Origin: JBFISM01 sp041608535
Lineage (GTDB): Bacteria; Actinomycetota; Acidimicrobiia; Spongiisociales; UBA5794
Direction of reading: 5' to 3'
DNA: 10,217 nucleotides
Assembly: GCA_041608535.1 (NCBI GenBank)
Contig: JBFISM010000131.1
Coordinates: forward strand, 1-10,217
Positions within the stretch are counted from its first letter, which is position 1. Each line of letters opens with the position of its first letter. The notes under the pieces were generated by a model. The model made no database searches and was not told where the DNA came from. It saw only the letters and a list, made by a program, of their open reading frames with translations. Shown in pieces: positions 6,140 through 10,217 of this stretch. Position numbers and translations under genes: made by a program.

Positions 6140-7053
6140 CAGAGCTCTGCCAGGAGGTGCTCGGCGACCATCAGATCGAGATGCCCTCCCCCACCGTTCT
6201 TGAAGACGGTGATGTCGTCGGAGGAAGTTCTCCCCAGCGATGGTTCGGCGCACAGTACGAAGAGGTCCCCGAGCACGTCGTTGCGGTCGATCGCTCCGGA
6301 GGCGATGGGCTGCACCAGATCGCCGGCCTCCTCGATGGTGGTCTCCGGGTTGTCGACGAACACACGGCCACGCCGCATCACCTCGTCGTCGCTCTCCCGG
6401 AGATCGGGGCGGTACGCCCCAACGAGATCGACGTGTGTGCCAGGACGCAGCCGCACCCCCTCGACCAGTGGCTCGGTCGACATCGTTGCACAGGTGATCA
6501 CATCGGCCTTGGCGACGGCCGACTCGAGGTCCGTCACCATCTCCCCACCGGCCGTCTCGGCCAGCCGCAGCGCACGGTCTGCGGTGCGGTTCCACACCAG
6601 CACGCGCTGCAGCGATGGGCGCACCGCACGGTGGGCGGCGAGCAGGTATGGGGCAAGTCCCCCCGCACCGACCACGAGAAGCGTCGCCACGTCGGGCCGA
6701 GCGAGGAGATCGGCGGCCAGTGCCGAATCGGCCGCCGTCTTGCGATACGTGAGCGCGGTGCCGTCGATCACGGCCCGCGCGGCGCCACTGGTTCCGTCGA
6801 ACACGACGTAGATCGCCTGCACCGATGGGTGAGGGCCGCCCAGATTGCCCGGGAATATGGTGACCAGCTTCACCCCGATGGCCGCCCCGGCTTCCCACGC
6901 GGGAAGGATGAGCAGCCCATCGTCATCGCTCGTCTGAAAGAGCCGTCCCGTCTCCGCCTTGGGTCGCCGGTGGCCGCGACGCAGAGCCTCCACCAGACCG
7001 CCCCAGTCGAGTGCCGCATGAACCGTCTCGGCATCGACGAACCTCATCGTCAT
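6139..7053 (-). CDS. Ornithine cyclodeaminase/mu-crystallin family protein
   Basis: This 304-aa NAD(P)-dependent protein belongs to the family that includes ornithine cyclodeaminase, alanine dehydrogenase (archaeal type), ketimine reductases and mu-crystallin. Visible family features are VKLVTIFPGN (61-70) with the substrate-contacting Lys62, DGTALTYRKTAADSALAA (97-114), a Rossmann glycine motif VGAGGLAP (128-135), ATMSTEPLVEG (189-199), and a C-terminal VFKNGGGGHLDL (283-294) in which Asp293 matches the conserved acidic residue. The substrate cannot be named: members act on ornithine, cyclic imino acids or other amino acids. The ATG at 7053 (MTMRFVDAET) is taken as the start; the ATG at 7047 is equally possible and neither has a clear Shine-Dalgarno. 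The gene lies between mazG and eno, where Mycobacterium has lpqU, so it looks like a local insertion or replacement in a conserved neighbourhood. Confidence 0.87.
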   Translation of the reverse strand: MTMRFVDAETVHAALDWGGLVEALRRGHRRPKAETGRLFQTSDDDGLLILPAWEAGAAIGVKLVTIFPGNLGGPHPSVQAIYVVFDGTSGAARAVIDGTALTYRKTAADSALAADLLARPDVATLLVVGAGGLAPYLLAAHRAVRPSLQRVLVWNRTADRALRLAETAGGEMVTDLESAVAKADVITCATMSTEPLVEGVRLRPGTHVDLVGAYRPDLRESDDEVMRRGRVFVDNPETTIEEAGDLVQPIASGAIDRNDVLGDLFVLCAEPSLGRTSSDDITVFKNGGGGHLDLMVAEHLLAEL

Positions 7054-7054
7054 C

Positions 7055-7083
7055 GCAGGTTGGCACGGCGTCGGGCCACCTGC
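7055..7083 (-). promoter_or_regulatory. Hairpin abutting the cyclodeaminase-family start codon
   Basis: GCAGGT-T-GGC (7055-7064) pairs with GCC-ACCTGC (7075-7083), giving a 9-bp stem with a single bulged base and a 10-nt loop. On the minus strand it ends one base before the ATG at 7053. The AGGTGG in its 5' arm is the only Shine-Dalgarno-like sequence nearby and would be buried in the stem. This suggests, but does not prove, control of translation initiation in the 115-bp gap after mazG. Confidence 0.3.
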
Positions 7084-7168
7084 CACCGCACACCCGCTCC
7101 GTTCCTCCGCGGCCGGCTGTATCGCTCCGGAGTCACGCGCGACGACATGGGGACGTTGCGTTCTCTTC

Positions 7169-8953
7169 TCAGGAAGGACCGACGTAGATGGTGACGGCGT
7201 AGTGATGGCCATCTGCGTCAACCGCATCGATGACCAGCGGCTCGTAGCCCGCGGTGGCTTCGAAAGCATCCAAGCGGGGGCGATGCAGCGGTAGATCAGC
7301 CGCCTCGAACACCAGGACATCGCTCCGCGGTCCGGCAGGGTCGTACTCGAATGCGGGATAACCGCCGGCAGCTTCCCACTCCGCGTTGTGGACGATGCCG
7401 TGGACACGTGCTTCCGACCAAGCTCCGTCGAGACCGGCGAGCATATGATGATTAGCAGTGCCCGGCGCCAGCGAGCCGTAAACGGCCAACCTCGTCTGCG
7501 CCTGCTTCACGTCATCCCACAACGCATCGAGCTCATCGAGCCCCAGTCGGCCGATGTCGTGGCCGCGGGAGGCGGCAAGCCGCTCCACCGCCCGAAAGCG
7601 ATCCTCGAACCGCCGGTTGGCGCGGCGAAAAGCCACCTCGGCCTCGACGCCGGTATGGCGGGCCAGGTTGACGACGGAAAACAGGACGTCCCCCACCTCG
7701 TGCTCCACGGTGGTGGCCTCCCCGGTGCGCATCGCCAGCTCGACCTCCTCGATCTCCTCCCGCAGCTTGGCGAGCACCGGCGCGACCGAGGGCCAATCGA
7801 AGCCGAGGGCGGCTGCACGCCTCTGCAACTTGTCGGCTCGAGCCAGCGCCGGCATTCCGAGAGGGATGTCGTCCAGGGCCGACGATCGCTGCTTCTCGTG
7901 GGTCTTCATCGCCTCCCAATTGCGGTTCACGGCGGCGGCGTCGGCTGCCGCAGCATCGCCGAACACATGAGGATGTCGCGACACCAGCTTGCGGCGGATC
8001 CCCTCGGCGACCTCCTCGACCCCGAAGGCTCCGGGTTCCTCGGCCAGCGTTGTATGGAACACGATCTGAAGCAGGAGATCGCCCAGCTCCTCCTCGAGTT
8101 CGGCATAGGCGCCGAAGTCGGCATCGCCGTCAGGGGCATCGTCCGGAAGTCGCTCGATCGCCTCCACCGTCTCGTAGGTTTCTTCGATGAGGTGCTTGAG
8201 CAGGCTGTGATGGGTCTGCTGTTGATCCCACGGGCACAGCTCCCGCAGCAGACGATTGGTGGCCACCAACCCAACCCACCCGTTGGGGGGCGGGTCGACG
8301 AACAACGTCGTGCGAGCGTCGGCGGCAAACCTGCCGACGGCATCGAGCGTGGTGGTCAGCACCGTTTCCTCCGGGCTCCCCAACGCATCCAGTACGACGA
8401 TCTCCGTCGAGTCAGGCAGCACCCGCCCCAACTCGACGACGACATCGGCCAGCACTTCGGGCCGGTCGACTTGGGTGATCACCGTTGGTATGTGCAGTTG
8501 GAGCGGATCCGGCAGCTCGCGGCCGTCGAGGATCTGGGCACCGGTGGCGATGGGATCGCAGCCGGTGCGGAGCCACACGAGATCGAGGAACGACTCACCG
8601 GGCTCGATCACGACTTCATGCCCGGCGGCCGCCGCGGCGGTGAGCAGAGCAGCCACCGAGCGCTCCCCAACAACCGCACTCCCGGGCACGGCGTAGATGA
8701 CCGGACCGTTGCCGGCGCGCTCGAGCACCCGGGCGGTGATCGCCCCATACACCGCATCGAACGTCGCAGCAGTCTCGTAGAGATCGTCGCAGCTCTCGAC
8801 GGGTCGAGTATGCGCCAGCTCGGCCGCTGCCGGATGCCGGGTCGTGCGTACTACCACGTCGGCATCGTTGCTCTCGAGCAATCGACGGATCCGGAGCGGG
8901 ATGCGGTCCAGCCCGGCCGGACCCAGACCGACCACCGTGATGGGTGCGCTCAC
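7169..8953 (-). CDS. mazG: MazG NTP pyrophosphohydrolase with C-terminal GGCT/AIG2-like domain
   Basis: This 594-aa multidomain protein starts with a tetrapyrrole methylase-like (YabN-type) domain (1 to about 220: VVGLGPAG, VIYAVPGSAVVGERS). The first MazG domain (about 238-345) has CPWDQQQTHHSL, the metal-binding EETYE (257-261) and EELGD (288-292). The second MazG domain (about 370-482) has EEIEEVE (399-405) and EVGD (419-422). MazG hydrolyses (d)NTPs to NMP and PPi, clearing aberrant nucleotides. Where MazG proteins normally end (LDALWDDVKQAQ), the frame continues into a gamma-glutamylcyclotransferase-like domain (488-592) with VYGSLAPG (491-498), LDAFEATAGY (561-570) with candidate catalytic Glu565, and a final beta-strand TIYVG. 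Such cyclotransferases release 5-oxoproline from gamma-glutamyl compounds. The GTG at 8953 follows GAGG by 5 nt and lies 7 nt after the parvulin stop. An in-frame GTG at 7510 could permit separate synthesis of the last domain. Confidence 0.93.
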   Translation of the reverse strand: MSAPITVVGLGPAGLDRIPLRIRRLLESNDADVVVRTTRHPAAAELAHTRPVESCDDLYETAATFDAVYGAITARVLERAGNGPVIYAVPGSAVVGERSVAALLTAAAAAGHEVVIEPGESFLDLVWLRTGCDPIATGAQILDGRELPDPLQLHIPTVITQVDRPEVLADVVVELGRVLPDSTEIVVLDALGSPEETVLTTTLDAVGRFAADARTTLFVDPPPNGWVGLVATNRLLRELCPWDQQQTHHSLLKHLIEETYETVEAIERLPDDAPDGDADFGAYAELEEELGDLLLQIVFHTTLAEEPGAFGVEEVAEGIRRKLVSRHPHVFGDAAAADAAAVNRNWEAMKTHEKQRSSALDDIPLGMPALARADKLQRRAAALGFDWPSVAPVLAKLREEIEEVELAMRTGEATTVEHEVGDVLFSVVNLARHTGVEAEVAFRRANRRFEDRFRAVERLAASRGHDIGRLGLDELDALWDDVKQAQTRLAVYGSLAPGTANHHMLAGLDGAWSEARVHGIVHNAEWEAAGGYPAFEYDPAGPRSDVLVFEAADLPLHRPRLDAFEATAGYEPLVIDAVDADGHHYAVTIYVGPS

Positions 8954-8960
8954 GCCGACC

Positions 8961-9881
8961 TCAGCTGCCCGGCGCCGCAATCCCCAGCCCGTCGGGAGAC
9001 CAGCTGCCGATGTTGGAGGCGACGGAGATGTCCGCATCCCGCACCGCGTCGTTGAACCACTGGGTGAAGACTGCACCCACGACGTCCGGATCCATGAAGG
9101 CCGTGGCATCGGCGAGGAAGGCGGCCTCGTTGTCGGGGATCGTGCGCTCGTCGACGATGACGACGTGATGTCCAAAGTCAGTCTGCACCGGACCGATCGG
9201 CTCCCCCAGCGGCGCTTCGGCGACGGCAAAGCTGAAATCCTCACCGAGAGGGCCGACCGCCAGCGGGCATGCTTCGGGTGGGGTCAAATCAGGGCTCGGC
9301 GCCAGCGACACCTCTGCAGCCAGCGCCTCGAAGTCTTCACCGGCAGCGAGGCGATCCAGCGCCTCCTGTGCCTCTACTTCTGATGCGAGGAGGAGATGGC
9401 GGACGCACACGAGTGTCACCTCTTGGGGGGCCGCCGCCACGTACGCGTCGAGACTGCCGAACTCCTCGAGCACCGCTGGGCCGATGACGCGATCGCGCAC
9501 CAGCGTGAGCCTCGCCTCGATGTCGAGCCGCTCCGGTCCGAATTCGGGGCTGGCAGCAAGACCCTCGATGTTGGGCTGCCAGCGTTGCGGCGGGTTGGCG
9601 ATGCGTTCCCGAATGTCGTCATCGCTGATGGTGATGCCGAACTCCTCCTCAGCGGCCGCGGTGAGCGCTTCGGTGAAGATCATCAAGCTCAGATCGTCAC
9701 GCAGCTGGCCCCCCGGCAGCACCGCAGCGTCCCCATAGCTGGTGCGCATGGCCTCGAGACGCTCGGCGGCGATCGTGACGCCGTCGACGGTAGCCACCGT
9801 GTCGGATCCGGCGCAGCCCACCGCCATGGTGGCGAAGACGAGAACACCTGCTGCGCGACGGATGGTCGATGGACGGCGCAT
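8961..9881 (-). CDS. SurA-like parvulin peptidyl-prolyl isomerase lipoprotein
   Basis: This 306-aa predicted lipoprotein has an Arg-rich n-region (MRRPSTIRR), a short hydrophobic core (AGVLVFATMA) and a lipobox ending AVGC, with Cys23 as the lipidation site. A SurA N-like chaperone region follows (TVATVDGVTI onwards, about 29-150). A parvulin domain comes next (about 156-246: VRHLLLASEVEAQEALDRL, GEDFEALA, PVQTDFGHHVVIVDER). It probably folds exported proteins at the outer face of the membrane. The central parvulin GGDLG segment is diverged (PPEACPLAVG), so isomerase activity is uncertain. Cys159 and Cys205 could form a disulfide. The ATG at 9881 gives a normal signal peptide and lies 10 nt after the mfd stop with GAGGAG 13 nt upstream; an ATG at 9902 overlapping mfd is an alternative. 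It sits between mfd and mazG and is probably cotranscribed with both. Confidence 0.85.
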   Translation of the reverse strand: MRRPSTIRRAAGVLVFATMAVGCAGSDTVATVDGVTIAAERLEAMRTSYGDAAVLPGGQLRDDLSLMIFTEALTAAAEEEFGITISDDDIRERIANPPQRWQPNIEGLAASPEFGPERLDIEARLTLVRDRVIGPAVLEEFGSLDAYVAAAPQEVTLVCVRHLLLASEVEAQEALDRLAAGEDFEALAAEVSLAPSPDLTPPEACPLAVGPLGEDFSFAVAEAPLGEPIGPVQTDFGHHVVIVDERTIPDNEAAFLADATAFMDPDVVGAVFTQWFNDAVRDADISVASNIGSWSPDGLGIAAPGS

Positions 9882-9891
9882 GGGGCTGGCT

Positions 9892-10217
9892 CTACTCCTC
9901 ATCGGCGGATGCGACGCCGACGCGGACCGGTGGCGCCTCTTCCGGTGGCCACATTGTATTGAGGAAGTCCAGCACTTCCTGCGCAGGGCGGTGCCGTGGC
10001 GCGGGGATGAATATTGTCGTGCCTCTGATGATGGCGCGGCGCACCAGACGTTGCAGCCGGACCTCCTGCGACGTCTTGAGCGTGACGGGACCGAGCCGCA
10101 CCTCGTTGCGCACTTGGACGATCTCGGTGAGCCCCAGCCGGATGGCGGCCACCCGGAGTCGGGCGACGTCGATGAGCGCAGCCGCCGGGGGCGGCGGCTC
10201 GCCGAACCGATCGACCC
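9892..10217 (-). CDS. mfd: Transcription-repair coupling factor Mfd, C-terminal end (partial)
   Basis: These are the last 107 residues of a reading frame that runs off the right edge of the window. The open frame begins VDRFGEPPPPAAALIDVARL, which matches the start of the C-terminal TRCF domain of Mfd (typically DR-G-P-P-V--L---A-LR). It continues with RLGLTEIVQVRNEVRLG and ends near LDFLNTMW plus a short acidic tail, stopping with TAG at 9892-9894. Mfd is the superfamily 2 translocase that dislodges stalled RNA polymerase and recruits UvrA; the C-terminal domain masks the UvrA-binding surface. The catalytic helicase motifs lie outside the window. The call rests on this domain and on the mfd-mazG neighbourhood known in actinobacteria. 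Confidence 0.85.
   Translation of the reverse strand, partial: VDRFGEPPPPAAALIDVARLRVAAIRLGLTEIVQVRNEVRLGPVTLKTSQEVRLQRLVRRAIIRGTTIFIPAPRHRPAQEVLDFLNTMWPPEEAPPVRVGVASADEE

Noticed and set aside
4911..6203. Plus-strand open frame of 430 codons opposite eno
   Set aside because: It is antisense to an intact enolase, its residues look random and it has no recognisable motif.
5794..7194. Plus-strand open frame of 466 codons spanning eno and the cyclodeaminase-family gene
   Set aside because: It crosses two well-supported minus-strand genes and their spacer, with no domain signal.
7388..9055. Plus-strand open frame of 555 codons opposite mazG
   Set aside because: It lies wholly antisense to the well-supported MazG fusion and shows no domain motifs. 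Long open shadow frames are expected opposite GC-rich genes.
1..10217. CRISPR array, transposase or toxin-antitoxin pair
   Set aside because: I saw no regularly spaced direct repeats, no terminal inverted repeats around a transposase, and no paired small genes of known toxin or antitoxin type. The name MazG here refers to the pyrophosphohydrolase, with no mazEF beside it.

Overview
The window is GC-rich, densely coding bacterial chromosome, most likely from an actinobacterium and perhaps from the Acidimicrobiia. Four things point there: frequent GTG starts, a DUF222/HNH-type remnant, a DUF501 protein, and above all the gene order mfd ... mazG ... eno - ftsB/divIC - DUF501 - ppx. That order matches the Mycobacterium mfd-mazG-lpqU-eno-Rv1024-Rv1025-ppx2 neighbourhood as I recall it. 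The class-level assignment is inference.

Left part (1-782). The window opens inside the 3' end of a plus-strand DUF222/HNH endonuclease-type gene. Its HNH motif is split by an apparent one-base frameshift near 182-187, and the gene ends in an A+C-rich, His/Pro/Thr-coding tail. About 140 bp of non-coding DNA with many short inverted repeats follows (450-587). The strongest is a perfect 9-bp hairpin at 546-566. A minus-strand tRNA-Leu(UAA) lies at 588-673. A 109-bp spacer (674-782) carries a second clear hairpin and leads into the next gene. No gene-free stretch exceeds 300 bp.

Centre-left (783-2855). A plus-strand EF-G-type translational GTPase stands alone, apart from any visible str operon genes. 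It is probably an EF-G2/FusA2 paralogue. It converges on the next gene block with only 22 bp between the stop codons.

Centre and right (2878-10217). All genes are on the minus strand. In transcription order they are: the 3' end of mfd (transcription-repair coupling factor), a SurA-like parvulin lipoprotein, a MazG protein, an ornithine cyclodeaminase/mu-crystallin family protein, enolase, an FtsB/DivIC-like septum protein, a DUF501 protein, and a Ppx/GppA phosphatase. The last four overlap or nearly touch through ATGA, GTG/TGA and GTGA junctions, which implies translational coupling. The mfd, parvulin and mazG genes are also tightly spaced. A candidate extended -10 promoter lies before eno.

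The most unusual feature is the MazG protein. It has the known tetrapyrrole-methylase-like plus tandem MazG architecture, and then an additional in-frame C-terminal gamma-glutamylcyclotransferase (AIG2/GGCT-like) domain. That joins a nucleotide house-cleaning enzyme to a possible gamma-glutamyl or glutathione-type metabolism domain in one chain. The rest of the block covers repair (Mfd), nucleotide sanitation (MazG), glycolysis (Eno), division (FtsB) and polyphosphate/(p)ppGpp turnover (Ppx), which is a growth and stress-maintenance neighbourhood. I see no CRISPR array, transposase, prophage or obvious defence cassette.
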